64,000 nt of DNA, from contig JAPONM010000035.1 in NCBI GenBank assembly GCA_026713925.1, forward strand, positions 1 to 64,000. Direction: 5' to 3'. Shown here piece after piece: positions 36,091-45,683 of the stretch. Within the stretch, counting starts at the first letter, position 1; the number at the start of each line of letters is the position of its first letter. Source of the stretch: Gammaproteobacteria bacterium. Its GTDB lineage: Bacteria > Pseudomonadota > Gammaproteobacteria > UBA4575. A model generated the notes under the pieces. It did no database searches and had not been told where the DNA came from. It saw only the letters and a program-made list of their open reading frames with translations. A program made the position numbers and the translations under genes.

Positions 36091-36741
36091 TCAACTCGCA
36101 AACGGGAGAGGATTAAAATAGCGTTTGCCTGCCTTGGTACTCAAGATTTTCTGCAGCAGCTGTTCGTAATCCTGATCGTTATTGATAAAATCTATTTCGC
36201 TCGCATTCACGATCAGGCACGGTGCATCGGTATAGTGATAGAAGAATTTTGCATAGGCTGCGTTCAGTTGTTCCAGATAGGCTGATTCAATCAGCCGCTC
36301 GTAGCTCCGCTTGCGTTTCCGTATGCGCTGCAGCAGCACTTCCACAGGGGCCTGGAGATACACAACCAGGTCCGGCTTGGGCGCATCAATGGTGAGATAG
36401 GAATACACCTGTTCATACAACTCATACTCGCTGGCGTTCAGGTTGACCTGTGCAAACAGCCGGTCTTTCTCAATCAGAAAATCAGATACCTGTACCGGAG
36501 AGAAAATATCGGCCTGCCTGTATTCCTGAAGCTGTTTGGCACGCCGCAGCAAAAAATACAGCTGTGTAGCCAAGGCCACCTCTCTAGGGTTCTGGTAAAA
36601 TTGTTCAAGAAACGGATTGTCTTCCTCCTTTTCCAGCAGCAGGTACGAACCAAACTCATCGCCAAGTCGTTGCGCGAGACTGGTTTTGCCCACACCGATC
36701 GAACCTTCCACGACGACATATTTAAGGTTATGGTCCAACAT
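36091..36741 (-). CDS. Deoxynucleoside kinase family protein
   Basis: The 216 residues match the dNK/dGK family that phosphorylates deoxyadenosine or deoxyguanosine in salvage. The P-loop is GSIGVGKT (13-20); the lid/ERS-like region is RKRKRSYERLIESAYLEQLN; SDFLIEKDRLFA stands in the middle. Substrate choice is unknown. The gene overlaps the 3' end of folK by 14 bases and lies before panB. E. coli has no such gene in its pcnB-folK-panB-panC unit, but other gammaproteobacteria do. Confidence 0.88.
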   Translation of the reverse strand: MLDHNLKYVVVEGSIGVGKTSLAQRLGDEFGSYLLLEKEEDNPFLEQFYQNPREVALATQLYFLLRRAKQLQEYRQADIFSPVQVSDFLIEKDRLFAQVNLNASEYELYEQVYSYLTIDAPKPDLVVYLQAPVEVLLQRIRKRKRSYERLIESAYLEQLNAAYAKFFYHYTDAPCLIVNASEIDFINNDQDYEQLLQKILSTKAGKRYFNPLPFAS

Positions 36742-37225
36742 CCGGAGTCGCTATCTTTGTCAACTGGTATTGAGGGAGCCTTTCAATCAATTCATGCAAA
36801 CTGCCCTGACCCGGAATAATGAGGTTCCCCTCTATCTCCTGTAAAGGGATTAATACAAATTCCCGCTTGCTGATGCCTGGATGGGGTATCCGAAGCTCCT
36901 CCGTACTCATTTCCAGGTCTCCGTAAAGTAGGATGTCCAGGTCCAGGGTTCTCGGCCCCCAGCGTTGCATGCTGCGGACACGCCGGTGCTGCTGTTCGAC
37001 AAATTGCAAAGCAGCCAGCAACTCCACAGGGTAAAGTTCCGTAGAGATCTTGGCAACCGCATTCACAAAATTGGGCTGGTCAGGGGGACCCATTGGCCGG
37101 CTTTCATACAGACTTGAGCTTTTCAGCAGATCCATGTCCTGCATCTCATGCAACGCGAGCAAGGCACGAGATACCTGCTTTTCGGGATCCTGCTGGTTAC
37201 TGCCCAGACCGATATATGCCTGCAT
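36728..37225 (-). CDS. folK: Hydroxymethyl-dihydropterin pyrophosphokinase
   Basis: FolK activates the pterin for dihydropteroate synthesis in the folate pathway. The 165 residues show IGLGSNQQDPE, SSLYESRPMGPPDQPNFVN, and RWGPRTLDLDILLYGD, with the Asp pair that binds magnesium. It lies 39 bases after pcnB and overlaps the kinase gene. Co-location with panB is logical because PanB uses a folate cofactor. Confidence 0.97.
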   Translation of the reverse strand: MQAYIGLGSNQQDPEKQVSRALLALHEMQDMDLLKSSSLYESRPMGPPDQPNFVNAVAKISTELYPVELLAALQFVEQQHRRVRSMQRWGPRTLDLDILLYGDLEMSTEELRIPHPGISKREFVLIPLQEIEGNLIIPGQGSLHELIERLPQYQLTKIATPDVGP

Positions 37226-37264
37226 GGCAAACCCCTTGTTAGGTGATGCGAGTACCCTGCACGC

Positions 37265-38554
37265 CTAGTGGTAGGTCCTGTTTCCAGATTTGAACGGTGT
37301 TTTGCCTGCCCCTCTGCCTGGTGCACGCACCATCTTTCTTTGCGTAGCCTCGTCAGCATCCTGAAAGACCGTCCACCATTCGCACAGCCTGTCAACCGGT
37401 TCACCCGCTTGTGCACGCAGGCACAGAAAATCATAGGCTGCGCGAAAACGGGCGTGCTGGTACAGGCGAAACACCTGCTTGCCACGCTTGCGATAGAACC
37501 TGTACTGGAGATCCCACATGTCACGCATCGGATGGCTCATCCGCTTCGGGATCGAGGTGTATCTCAACTGCGAGATGATGGTATCTTGCATTGCAGCGTC
37601 ATGTGCAATCTTCGGAGACAGGCCATCCAGTTCCAGCTGCCGGGTCAGTATCCGCATGGGTCCCCAGAGGAATACTGCATACAAAAACGAAGGGGTCACA
37701 GGCTTGCCGGCGCGAACCCGCTCATCCGTGTTTTGCAGGGCACCATACACCAGGCTGGTGAACGTCTGCAGGGTGGTGTCCTCAAGCGCCTTCTCCGTCA
37801 TCGGAAACAGGTATTGAAACAGCCCGTATTCCCGCAGGGCACTGAAGGTCCTTACCGCAAACCCTGCGTGAAACAATTTGAGTATTTCGTCGAACAGGCG
37901 TGCCGAAGGCACTTCCGACAGCAGATGGCCCAAACGGCAAATCGTCTCCTCAGCCCGCTTCTCGACCTTGAAATCCAGCTTGACAGCCAGACGGATGGCA
38001 CGAAGCATACGCACCGGGTCCTCTCGAAACCGTAAATCTGGATCGCCGATCACGCGTAACAGCCTTGCATCAAGATCCTGCCTGCCGCCGACCAGGTCCA
38101 GCAGCCTGCCCTCGTCGGGGTCGTAGTACAGTGCATTGGCCGTGAAATCCCTGCGAAAGGCGTCTTCATCGATGCTCCCGTAGATGTTGTCGGTAAGAAT
38201 ACGGCCTTTCTGGTTCACATGGGCGCGTCCCGCAGCACGAAATGTCGCAACTTCCACATATCCCTTCGAACCGTATACATGCACGATCCGAAAGCGCCGC
38301 CCGATTACACGACTGTTGTCAAACAGCCTGCGAACATCCTTTGGGTGGGCATCAGTCGCAATATCAAAGTCCTTGGGAGAGAGTCCCAGAAGCAGATCGC
38401 GAACCCCGCCACCGACCAGATATGCCTGAAATCCCGCAGCATGCAGTCCTGAAATGACACGCAACGCATTCCGGTCGATGCGGGATGTGTCGATATTTAC
38501 CCGCGCTCCGGAGTGCGGATTTGACTTAAGCGAATCAGGCGTAGAACGTTTCAT
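37265..38554 (-). CDS. pcnB: Poly(A) polymerase I
   Basis: PcnB adds 3' poly(A) tails that promote RNA decay. The nucleotidyltransferase core is LVGGGVRDLLLGLSPKDFDIATDAHP with Asp62 and Asp64. The RNA-binding neck follows (EDPVRMLRAIRLAVKLDF) and then a helical C-terminal region ending in a basic stretch. The RRF...V/YG motif (RRFRIVHVYG) separates poly(A) polymerases from CCA enzymes. The 429 residues are typical, and it is the first gene of the folK-pan unit. Confidence 0.95.
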   Translation of the reverse strand: MKRSTPDSLKSNPHSGARVNIDTSRIDRNALRVISGLHAAGFQAYLVGGGVRDLLLGLSPKDFDIATDAHPKDVRRLFDNSRVIGRRFRIVHVYGSKGYVEVATFRAAGRAHVNQKGRILTDNIYGSIDEDAFRRDFTANALYYDPDEGRLLDLVGGRQDLDARLLRVIGDPDLRFREDPVRMLRAIRLAVKLDFKVEKRAEETICRLGHLLSEVPSARLFDEILKLFHAGFAVRTFSALREYGLFQYLFPMTEKALEDTTLQTFTSLVYGALQNTDERVRAGKPVTPSFLYAVFLWGPMRILTRQLELDGLSPKIAHDAAMQDTIISQLRYTSIPKRMSHPMRDMWDLQYRFYRKRGKQVFRLYQHARFRAAYDFLCLRAQAGEPVDRLCEWWTVFQDADEATQRKMVRAPGRGAGKTPFKSGNRTYH

Positions 38555-38887
38555 GTCAGCAAGCTACAACTATGCAAAAGGTGTCCTGTTTTGCAGTATG
38601 CCATTGAATCATAACCATGTTACATTCAAAAACAACCGGGACAGGCAAACTATTGCCAATCTGGATACGGACACAGACAACATGAGAGCACTTTGTAATG
38701 TCCATCCAGTCTGACCCGAAAGCAAAAAAAAGCGCTCAGCACGGCCGTTACGTTCAGACTGAATGACAGGACATTTGTAGAAGCGTACTGGAAAGCGCCT
38801 CCTGAACAGACGGTAACCCAGTCTGGAACGTGCGGGCCGGTAGCCGGGCAGGGATTGCCGGTCAAGCAGCACATCGCAGAGTACCGC
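38555..38887. other. Intergenic region between pcnB and hslR
   Basis: This region contains the upstream area of pcnB and the 3' flank of hslR. On the minus strand an eight-T run lies at about 38727-38734, preceded by GC-rich bases (AACGGCCGTGCTGAGCGC). This may be a weak intrinsic terminator of hslR, but I cannot draw a convincing hairpin. No gene is seen. Confidence 0.4.
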
Positions 38888-39277
38888 TCAGGATTTCCCG
38901 CTTGCCTTGCGAAGTTGACGGCGCTGGCGCTTGTCCGGCCTGCCTCTTGAATGCGGCATGCCTGCATTCAAGAGTCTTCTCTGCTGAATGTTCAGCTCCC
39001 GCCGTGCAACACTTTCTTCAGTTTCCTCATACAGCTTCTGCGCCTGTTGAGCCGGACCTCTTTTCTCGCCCAGCCCAAGAACCTTGACAGCTACCCGGTG
39101 CCGACCCCGTGTAATCTCGAGGCTGTCCCCTGTTTGCACAGATCGAGAAGATTTCACGCGCTGGCCATTGACATGTACCTTGCCACCGTTCACAGCCCCT
39201 GCGGCCAAAGTGCGGCTCTTGAAAAACCGGGCCACCCACAGCCATTTATCGACACGGATTTTCTGCTGGGTATTCAT
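38888..39277 (-). CDS. hslR: Heat-shock protein 15 (Hsp15), S4-domain protein
   Basis: Hsp15 binds free 50S subunits carrying a nascent chain and helps recycle them. The 129 residues from the ATG at 39275-39277 show the S4 domain (RVDKWLWVARFFKSRTLAAGAV, GGKVHVNGQRVKSSRSVQTGD) and a basic tail (GRPDKRQRRQLRKASGK). A GTG 16 codons earlier would add a non-family N-terminus. The GST-like gene diverges from it 60 bases away. Confidence 0.9.
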   Translation of the reverse strand: MNTQQKIRVDKWLWVARFFKSRTLAAGAVNGGKVHVNGQRVKSSRSVQTGDSLEITRGRHRVAVKVLGLGEKRGPAQQAQKLYEETEESVARRELNIQQRRLLNAGMPHSRGRPDKRQRRQLRKASGKS

Positions 39278-39336
39278 TTCCTTTTTGCCCACAGTTCGTA
39301 TAATGGCCCATTTTCTCAACTTCACACCGGATCATC

Positions 39337-39993
39337 ATGGACTTGGAACTTGTCAGCTTTAATGTGTGCCCGTTTGTGCAGCGCAGCGTCATCACGCTGA
39401 ATCACAAACACTGTGATTACAAGATTACCTTTATCGATCTAAACGATCCACCTGACTGGTTTCTGGAAATTTCGCCACTGGGGAGAGTGCCGGTTCTCAA
39501 GGTGGATGATGCTGAAATCCTGTTTGAGTCGGCTGTTATCAACGAATTCATCGACGACGTAACTCCCGGCACACTGAAACCAGTGGATCCGCTCACACTC
39601 GCTAAAAACCGTGCATGGATTGAATATGGAAGCACATGTCTGGGGGACCTGTACATGATCGCAGACTGCAAAACCGAGCAGGACATGCGCAGGCATATGG
39701 AGGAATGTATCGAGCGGCTGCAGCGCGTGGAAAAAGTCCTGGACCATTCCACCTTCTTTAATGGCGATGACCTGGCCCTGGTTGATGCGGCCTATGCACC
39801 GTTGCTGATTCGCCTGGATTTCATGAGCCAGAGAATAAACCTACTGAACTGGGACCAGTTTGCCAAACTGAACAAGTGGAAGGAAAGCCTGCTCAATCAG
39901 GAAGCCGTACGAAAATCAATCATTGACGACTTTGAATTGCACTATACGAACAAGATCAAGGCACAGGACGGATACCTGGGAAGCACTCTGTAG
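39337..39993 (+). CDS. Glutathione S-transferase-like protein
   Basis: The thioredoxin-fold N-terminal domain has LVSFNVCPFVQRSVITLNHK with a possible active Cys11. This is followed by SPLGRVPVLKVDD (cis-Pro glutathione-binding loop) and ESAVINEFIDD. A helical C-terminal domain completes the 218 residues. Such proteins include GSTs of the omega/zeta-like kind and regulators such as SspA; the CPF motif favours a Cys-type GST. The substrate is unknown. It converges with htpG across a perfect hairpin. Confidence 0.85.
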   Translation: MDLELVSFNVCPFVQRSVITLNHKHCDYKITFIDLNDPPDWFLEISPLGRVPVLKVDDAEILFESAVINEFIDDVTPGTLKPVDPLTLAKNRAWIEYGSTCLGDLYMIADCKTEQDMRRHMEECIERLQRVEKVLDHSTFFNGDDLALVDAAYAPLLIRLDFMSQRINLLNWDQFAKLNKWKESLLNQEAVRKSIIDDFELHYTNKIKAQDGYLGSTL

Positions 39994-40008
39994 GATTCTG
40001 GTATTGAC

Positions 40009-40035
40009 CTGCCGGGTACAGTCTGCACCCGGCAG
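40009..40035. terminator. Hairpin between convergent genes, possible bidirectional terminator
   Basis: CTGCCGGGT and ACCCGGCAG form a perfect nine-pair stem with a nine-base loop, 15 bases after the GST-like gene and 12 after htpG. There is no long T-run on either side, so termination would be weak or factor-aided. Confidence 0.45.
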
Positions 40036-40046
40036 AAGAACCTGGC

Positions 40047-41942
40047 TCAATCTACAATGCCGCTGATCAGCTGGTTCAGCCTGCTTACAAAACCGGCCGG
40101 GTCCTGAAGCTGCCCGCCTTCGGCAAGAATGGCCTGGTCAAACAGGATTTTGGCCCAGTCTTCAAACCGGTCCTCAACCTGCTCCCCTTCCATGCGCCTG
40201 ACCAAGGCATGTTCAGGGTTGATTTCCAGCACCGGCTTGCTGGCAGGCAACTCGTGCCCCGCCTGTTTCATCAGATGCTGCATGTACAACGCCATATCGT
40301 GTTCATTCAGGACGATGCATGCGGGAGAAGTGGTGAGGCGGTGCGAGACCCGTACCGCTTCCACCTTGTCCTGCAGCACTTCTTCAATACGCCGGACCAG
40401 CTCTTGAGCTTCTTTTTCCTTCTCTTCCAGTTCTTTCTTGTCTTGCGCATCACTGATCTCACCAAGATCCAGTTCACCCTTGGCAATTGAGGCAAAAGGC
40501 TTTTCACGATATTCGGTCAAATGGCTCATGAGCCACTCATCGACACGGTCTACCAGCAGCAGGACTTCGATTTCCTTGTCACGGAAAATTTCCAGGTGGG
40601 GGCTGTTGTTTGCAGTGGCATGACTGTCTGCAGTGATGTAGTAGATCTTGTCCTGCCCGGGCTTCATACGGGTGATGTAATCTTCCAGTGACACACCCTG
40701 GGTCTCATCGCTGCGATGTGTGGAGGCAAATCTCAGCAGCCCGGCAATTTTTTCCCGGTTTGCAAAATCTTCCCCCGGACCCTCCTTCAGCACCTTGCCG
40801 AATACCGGCCAGAACTCCTGGTATTTTTCAGTTTCGTTCTTGGCCAGACTCTCCAGCAGCCCCAGGATTTTTTTCACCGAGCCAGAACGAATGCTGTCGA
40901 TAACCTTGTTACTCTGCAAGATCTCCCGTGAAATATTAAGCGGTAAATCATTTGAATCAATCACACCGCGCACAAAACGCAAATACCGCGGCAGCAGTTT
41001 TTCAGCATCATCCATGATGAACACTCGCTGCACATAAAGTTTCACGCCGTGTGTCGGATTGGGTTCAAACAGGTCAAAGGGGGCCTGTTTCGGGATATAT
41101 AGAAGCGAAATGTATTCTGTCTTGCCTTCAACGCGATTATGGACCCAGGCCAGAGGTTCTGCAAAATCATGACTCACGTGCTTGTAGAATTCCGTGTATT
41201 CCTCATCACTGATGTCACTCTTGGGCCGGGCCCAGAGTGCCGAGGCCTTGTTGACTGTTTCCCAGCTTCCCGTCGGTTCGCCCTTGTCGTTTTCTTCGCG
41301 CATTTCAATCGGCAGCGGCACGTGGTCAGAATACTTGGTAATGATGGAACGCAGCCGCAAGCTGCTGAGCAATTCGTCTTCATCCTTTTTCAGATGCAAC
41401 ACGATTTCAGTCCCGCGCCGGGCCTTTTTAACGTCTTCAAGTGTGTATGATCCGGTACCTTCGGATTCCCAACGTACGGCCTGGTCAAGTTCCAGTCCAA
41501 CCTTGAGCGTGGTCAGGGTCACTTTTTCAGCCACAATGAATGAAGAATAAAACCCTACTCCGAATTGACCGACCAGGTGTGAGTCCTTGCTCTGATCGCC
41601 AGTGAGCTGGCCCAGAAACTCCCGTGTACCGGAGCGGGCGATGGTGCCGATATTCTGAACTACCTCCTCGCGGTCCATCCCGATACCGTTGTCACGGACC
41701 GTAATGGTATGCTCATCCTTGTCATACTCGACCTGAATTTTGAGTTCGGCGTTCTTGCCCCCCAGCAGGGTGCTATCCGAAATGGCTTCGAAACGCAGCC
41801 TGTCGCATGCATCAGATGCATTGGAAATCAGCTCACGCAGGAATATCTCCTTGTTTGAGTAAAGAGAATGAATCATCAAATGCAGAAGCTGTGTAACTTC
41901 CGTTTCGAATTGCAAGGTTTCTTTTCCGGTTTTCGTGCTCAT
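40047..41942 (-). CDS. htpG: Chaperone protein HtpG (bacterial Hsp90)
   Basis: HtpG is an ATP-dependent homodimeric chaperone. The 631 residues contain the GHKL ATPase domain ([37 protein letters not shown]), a middle domain ([36 protein letters not shown]) and a C-terminal dimerisation domain. Length is typical. The gene stands alone, upstream of the GST-like gene in convergent orientation. Confidence 0.98.
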   Translation of the reverse strand: MSTKTGKETLQFETEVTQLLHLMIHSLYSNKEIFLRELISNASDACDRLRFEAISDSTLLGGKNAELKIQVEYDKDEHTITVRDNGIGMDREEVVQNIGTIARSGTREFLGQLTGDQSKDSHLVGQFGVGFYSSFIVAEKVTLTTLKVGLELDQAVRWESEGTGSYTLEDVKKARRGTEIVLHLKKDEDELLSSLRLRSIITKYSDHVPLPIEMREENDKGEPTGSWETVNKASALWARPKSDISDEEYTEFYKHVSHDFAEPLAWVHNRVEGKTEYISLLYIPKQAPFDLFEPNPTHGVKLYVQRVFIMDDAEKLLPRYLRFVRGVIDSNDLPLNISREILQSNKVIDSIRSGSVKKILGLLESLAKNETEKYQEFWPVFGKVLKEGPGEDFANREKIAGLLRFASTHRSDETQGVSLEDYITRMKPGQDKIYYITADSHATANNSPHLEIFRDKEIEVLLLVDRVDEWLMSHLTEYREKPFASIAKGELDLGEISDAQDKKELEEKEKEAQELVRRIEEVLQDKVEAVRVSHRLTTSPACIVLNEHDMALYMQHLMKQAGHELPASKPVLEINPEHALVRRMEGEQVEDRFEDWAKILFDQAILAEGGQLQDPAGFVSRLNQLISGIVD

Positions 41943-41974
41943 TACCTTATCCGCAGTAATTACTAGCCAAGTAT

Positions 41975-42181
41975 TTATCGGTTAATCTCGCCTTCCACTT
42001 CCAGCGACAAGGGTTCTCCCGGTGGCGAGTCGCCGTAGTCGGTCCGGTCCTGTAGCCGCAGGTTCAGTCTGAGTGCACAAGTCCCGGGATTTCTGGCCAG
42101 ATGCCTCACAATAGCCTCGTCCGCCTGAACCCCGAATGTCTTGAGCAGCGCCCTTATGTCTTTCCTGCTGTTGTCTTCCAT
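41975..42181 (-). CDS. Small protein resembling DUF6494, 68 aa
   Basis: The start at 42179-42181 is set by GGAGG four to five bases upstream; an in-frame ATG eight codons earlier lacks a site. The product has a helix [23 protein letters not shown], a basic Leu-rich strand (LRLNLRLQD), and ends [11 protein letters not shown]. This layout recalls the DUF6494 small proteins (RKFLKTVGV near the start and a final hydrophobic strand ending GEI). The assignment is from memory and tentative; function is unknown. Confidence 0.6.
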   Translation of the reverse strand: MEDNSRKDIRALLKTFGVQADEAIVRHLARNPGTCALRLNLRLQDRTDYGDSPPGEPLSLEVEGEINR

Positions 42182-42210
42182 ATTTACCTCCGAGTGGTGC
42201 GCCACCTAGT

Positions 42211-42912
42211 TTACATGGTCAATTTCTGAAAAATAAAGGCCCTGAGGAACTCCTCGAGTATTTTGTGAGCATGGCGGAACTTGTCAACCGGTGCCAGCAT
42301 TTCATCCACACCCTGAATATACGGTCCGGTCAGCCCGGGCTTGCCGCATTCCCGGTAGATGGCCTGCACGTGGCTGGGAAGCATTTCGAGATGAAACTGC
42401 AGGCCCAGCACATTTTCACCATACACAAATGCCTGATTGGTACAGCCCTCGCTGACGACGAAATTGCTGGCGCCTGACGGGATCGAGAATGTATCCCCGT
42501 GCCAGTGCAGCGCATCAAAGCTTTCCGGCAGGTTCTGGATGCGCTCATCCTGAAACCCCGGCATGATCCGTACCGGAAACCAGCCAATTTCCTGATGAGG
42601 ATTTTTCGTGACTGAAGCGCCCAGTACCTCTGCAAGCAACTGGGCACCCAGGCACACCCCAAGAACAGGGATTTCCTGCTGCAGCACGGATTCAAGAAAT
42701 TCCTTTTCCGGCACCAGCCACGGATACCGGGCTTCCTCATTCACACTCATCGGGCCGCCCATAACGATCAGTGCATCGATGCCACTTGCAGGCGGCAATG
42801 GCTGGTTCTCGTACAGGCACGTATTTGAAAGCCTGTGGCCACTGCAGACGAGAATATTCTCCATGCTCCCCAAGCCCTCAAACGGAACATGTTTCAGGTA
42901 ATGAATGTTCAT
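42211..42912 (-). CDS. Class I glutamine amidotransferase-like protein
   Basis: The 233-residue protein matches the GMP-synthase-like stand-alone amidotransferases: IDALIVMGGPMSVNE, the nucleophile elbow GVCLGAQLLAEVLGA with Cys87, and LQFHLEM with His174 and Glu176. A complete Cys-His-Glu triad indicates an active hydrolase. Such proteins lack a synthetase half, and their ammonia acceptor is unknown; some act on gamma-glutamyl compounds. It is followed on the same strand by the small DUF6494-like gene and preceded by ogt. Confidence 0.88.
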   Translation of the reverse strand: MNIHYLKHVPFEGLGSMENILVCSGHRLSNTCLYENQPLPPASGIDALIVMGGPMSVNEEARYPWLVPEKEFLESVLQQEIPVLGVCLGAQLLAEVLGASVTKNPHQEIGWFPVRIMPGFQDERIQNLPESFDALHWHGDTFSIPSGASNFVVSEGCTNQAFVYGENVLGLQFHLEMLPSHVQAIYRECGKPGLTGPYIQGVDEMLAPVDKFRHAHKILEEFLRAFIFQKLTM

Positions 42913-42932
42913 GGCTCACACAGCCGTGTCAA

Positions 42933-43415
42933 CTAGTGTGTGCGATTTGCACCTTGCCGGTACTTCCGTTCGTGCTCAAGCAGCCATTGCTTGCGTCGCA
43001 CCAGGCTTCCGTCCGCATCGCCCATGAACCCCCCCAGTCCCGCAACAGCCACCACTCGGTGACATGGGACAATCAGCAGCAGACGGTTTCGCCGGCATGC
43101 ATTGCCCACGGCTCGCGGCCCGGTCCTGATTCTGTAGGCAATTTCCCCGTATGTCTGGGTCGCGCCAAACCGGATCCTGGTAATCTGGTCCCAGACACGC
43201 AGCTGAAAATCCGTCGCATCCAGAAACAGAAAAGGAAGCTCGAACTGCAGCAACCTGCCGGCAAACCAGGCCTGTAACTGTGTCTCGATTTCCCTGGCAA
43301 AAGGTTCTTCTGCTGCCGCCACAGGCGCAGGCGTGGCATACATTGCAGTGACAAATTCCCCTTGATACTCAGCAGCCAGGTTTCCTATCGGAGTCTGTGT
43401 AATTACTGTTTTCAT
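42933..43415 (-). CDS. ogt: Methylated-DNA--protein-cysteine methyltransferase
   Basis: This suicide enzyme takes O6-alkyl groups from guanine. The 160 residues include FQLRVWDQITRIRFGATQTYGE, the Arg-containing RAVGNACRRN and the active site IVPCHRVV with Cys118. It has no AdaA metal domain, so it is the Ogt type. The stretch around GNACRRNRLL deviates from the usual GNALxxNP. It is the upstream gene of the amidotransferase and probably starts that unit. Confidence 0.93.
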   Translation of the reverse strand: MKTVITQTPIGNLAAEYQGEFVTAMYATPAPVAAAEEPFAREIETQLQAWFAGRLLQFELPFLFLDATDFQLRVWDQITRIRFGATQTYGEIAYRIRTGPRAVGNACRRNRLLLIVPCHRVVAVAGLGGFMGDADGSLVRRKQWLLEHERKYRQGANRTH

Positions 43416-43607
43416 ATGGATGAGCAGTCTGGGCCGTCTCTGCTGAATTATACTCCGGCCACTCAGGAAAGTGCCGCCTCATGTCCTGACACCGGAATTA
43501 TACAGGCAAGGGGGTGCAGGAGTGGGCAATCCATGGCTCCTGGCATACGCCTCCACTGTCGCACTCGCAGGCACGAGCGCTGTACCAGCAGCAGGATACC
43601 CGGATGA

Positions 43608-43952
43608 CTAGATTTTTTCCTTGATTCGGGCTGCCTTGCCAGTTCTGCCGCGCAGGTAATACAGCTTCGCGCGCCTCACCTTGCCCCTGCGTTTCACCTT
43701 GATATCTGCAATCATCGGGCTGTGTGTCTGGAAAGTACGCTCAACGCCTTCTCCATGGGAAAGTTTTCGCACGGTGAATGCCGAGTTCAACCCACGATTG
43801 CGCTTGGCAATCACGACCCCTTCAAAAGCCTGCAACCGTTCCCGACTGCCTTCTCTCACCTTGACCTGCACCACCACGGTATCGCCGGGACTGAAATCCG
43901 GAAGGTCCTGTTTAAGCTGTTGCCGGTTTAACTCTTCAATAATATTGCTCAT
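43608..43952 (-). CDS. rplS: 50S ribosomal protein L19
   Basis: L19 sits at the 30S-50S interface. The 114 residues contain [41 protein letters not shown] and the basic C-terminus [20 protein letters not shown]. It is the last gene of the rpsP-rimM-trmD-rplS operon. Confidence 0.98.
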   Translation of the reverse strand: MSNIIEELNRQQLKQDLPDFSPGDTVVVQVKVREGSRERLQAFEGVVIAKRNRGLNSAFTVRKLSHGEGVERTFQTHSPMIADIKVKRRGKVRRAKLYYLRGRTGKAARIKEKI

Positions 43953-43972
43953 GACTGCCTACCCACCCTGTT

Positions 43973-44713
43973 TTATCTGACTCCTGACTCCTGCAGATAT
44001 TCCTCAAGCAAGGCCTGCTGCTCCTCGTCGAGCTCCAGCCGAACAAACAAGTCCGGTCTGCGAAGATAGGTGCGGCCCAATGCCTGCTTCTTTCGCCAGC
44101 GCTCGATTGCCTGGTGATTCCCTCCGAGCAGCACCTCGGGAACCTCGCGGCCCTCAATGCTACCCGGGCGCGTATAATGCGGGCAATCGAGCAGTCCGTC
44201 AACAAAGGAATCCTGCCGGGCCGATTCTTCGTGGCCCAATGCCCCGGGTATATGCCTGATCAGGGCATCCAGCAGCAACATGGCCGGCAACTCTCCCCCG
44301 CTGACGACAAAATTGCCGACTGAAAGCTCTTCGTCAGTCTCTGCTTCAATCAGCCTTTCGTCAATCCCTTCATAGCGTCCCGCCACAAGTACCAGATTGG
44401 GGCATGCGCCCAACCGGGCCACATCTTCCTGCTCGAAAAGTTTTCCCTGGGCAGACAGGCATACGACGTGACTGCTTTTCTCATTCCGGACGGCCTGGTG
44501 AATTGCCTTTTGCAGCGGCTCGAACTTCATCACCATTCCGGGGCCACCCCCGTAAGGGCGGTCATCGATTCGACCCTGCGGGTCCGTTGAAAAATGACTC
44601 GGGTTCAATACATGCATGTCCACCAGATTGCTTTCTATGGCCCGGCCAACCACGCCAAACTTGGCCAGGTTCGACACCATATCGGGAAACAGGGTGATAA
44701 TATGAATCCGCAT
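43973..44713 (-). CDS. trmD: tRNA (guanine-N1)-methyltransferase
   Basis: TrmD methylates G37 next to the anticodon to prevent frameshifting. The 246 residues form the SPOUT trefoil knot (LVLVAGRYEGIDERLIEAE, ELSVGNFVVSGGELPAMLLLDALIR). A start typical of the family is seen (IITLFPDMVSN), together with DDRPYGGGPGMVMKFEPL. It lies between rimM and rplS. Confidence 0.98.
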   Translation of the reverse strand: MRIHIITLFPDMVSNLAKFGVVGRAIESNLVDMHVLNPSHFSTDPQGRIDDRPYGGGPGMVMKFEPLQKAIHQAVRNEKSSHVVCLSAQGKLFEQEDVARLGACPNLVLVAGRYEGIDERLIEAETDEELSVGNFVVSGGELPAMLLLDALIRHIPGALGHEESARQDSFVDGLLDCPHYTRPGSIEGREVPEVLLGGNHQAIERWRKKQALGRTYLRRPDLFVRLELDEEQQALLEEYLQESGVR

Positions 44714-44724
44714 TACCGCATGCT

Positions 44725-45243
44725 CTAGCTGAATTCTGCCTGCCAGTCCACCGTCACCAGTTTGCGATCAGGTTCCACTTCTTTCACTACCTGGCCCTGG
44801 ACATATGGAATCAGGATCTCGCCCCCGCCACCCTCGCCTGTGATGACGAGCACATCATGCGCACCAGTTTCCATGAGACGCTCAATCTTCCCCAGCTTCT
44901 GCCCGGCAACCGTAACCACGTCGAGTCCGATCAGCTGATGCCAGTAGTACTCCCCTGCAGGCAGTGGCGGCAAGTCTGCCGCAGGCACCCATATCTGCGC
45001 ATCCCTGAGCGCTTCTGCTGCGGTGCGTGTATCCACGCCGCTCAGACGCACCACGATCCCGTTGCCATGCTGCTTGCCCTCATTCAGACGGTAAACCTTT
45101 TCACCCTGCTCGAGGCGCAACTGCCACAACTCGTATTCAAGTATCTGTGCCTTCGGGCGACTGTAGGAATAGATTTTCAGCCAGCCTTTTATCCCAAAGG
45201 CTCCCAGGACATGTCCCAGCTGAATACCTGGAGCCTGATCCAA
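44725..45243 (-). CDS. rimM: 16S rRNA processing protein RimM
   Basis: RimM helps mature the 30S head and binds S19. The 172 residues have the N-terminal RimM beta-barrel (QLGHVLGAFGIKGWLKIYSYS) and a C-terminal PRC barrel (YYWHQLIGLDVVTVAGQKLG; GEILIPYVQGQVVKEVE). It starts with TTG without a clear ribosome site, so coupling to rpsP upstream is likely. Confidence 0.95.
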   Translation of the reverse strand: MDQAPGIQLGHVLGAFGIKGWLKIYSYSRPKAQILEYELWQLRLEQGEKVYRLNEGKQHGNGIVVRLSGVDTRTAAEALRDAQIWVPAADLPPLPAGEYYWHQLIGLDVVTVAGQKLGKIERLMETGAHDVLVITGEGGGGEILIPYVQGQVVKEVEPDRKLVTVDWQAEFS

Positions 45244-45271
45244 ATTTCTGGATGGATTGCGCAGGACCGCG

Positions 45272-45523
45272 CTATGCCGCCTGTGTCAGATGCTGCTTCA
45301 CCAGACTCGCGACCCGCTCGGACGGCTGTGCACCATGTCCCAGCCAGTGCTCATACCGCTCCGCCTCGATGAAGAAGCCGATCTCCTGCTCTTTGGCAAT
45401 AGGATTGAAATAGCCAATACGTTCAATGTAGCCGCTGTCCCTGCGCTTGCGGGAATCTGTCACTACAATGGTGTAAAAAGGGCGCTTTTTTGCCCCGCCT
45501 CGGGACAATCGAATTGTTACCAT
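45272..45523 (-). CDS. rpsP: 30S ribosomal protein S16
   Basis: S16 is an early 30S assembly protein. The 83 residues include [20 protein letters not shown], the block [13 protein letters not shown] and the C-terminal [11 protein letters not shown]. It is the first gene of the rpsP-rimM-trmD-rplS operon; the 160-base space up to ffh should hold its promoter. Confidence 0.98.
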   Translation of the reverse strand: MVTIRLSRGGAKKRPFYTIVVTDSRKRRDSGYIERIGYFNPIAKEQEIGFFIEAERYEHWLGHGAQPSERVASLVKQHLTQAA

Positions 45524-45683
45524 AAGATATAGCTCAGTCTGTATCAGGATTGTGCACGAAACCGCACATTGTACGCAATTGCATGTGAAAAGAAAGACAT
45601 ACCCTTTGAATTAGGAATTCCCTGGGAGGATATCATGTCCGAACCGGGCTAGGTTCCCCCTATACAGCCCACATCGCCCCTGC

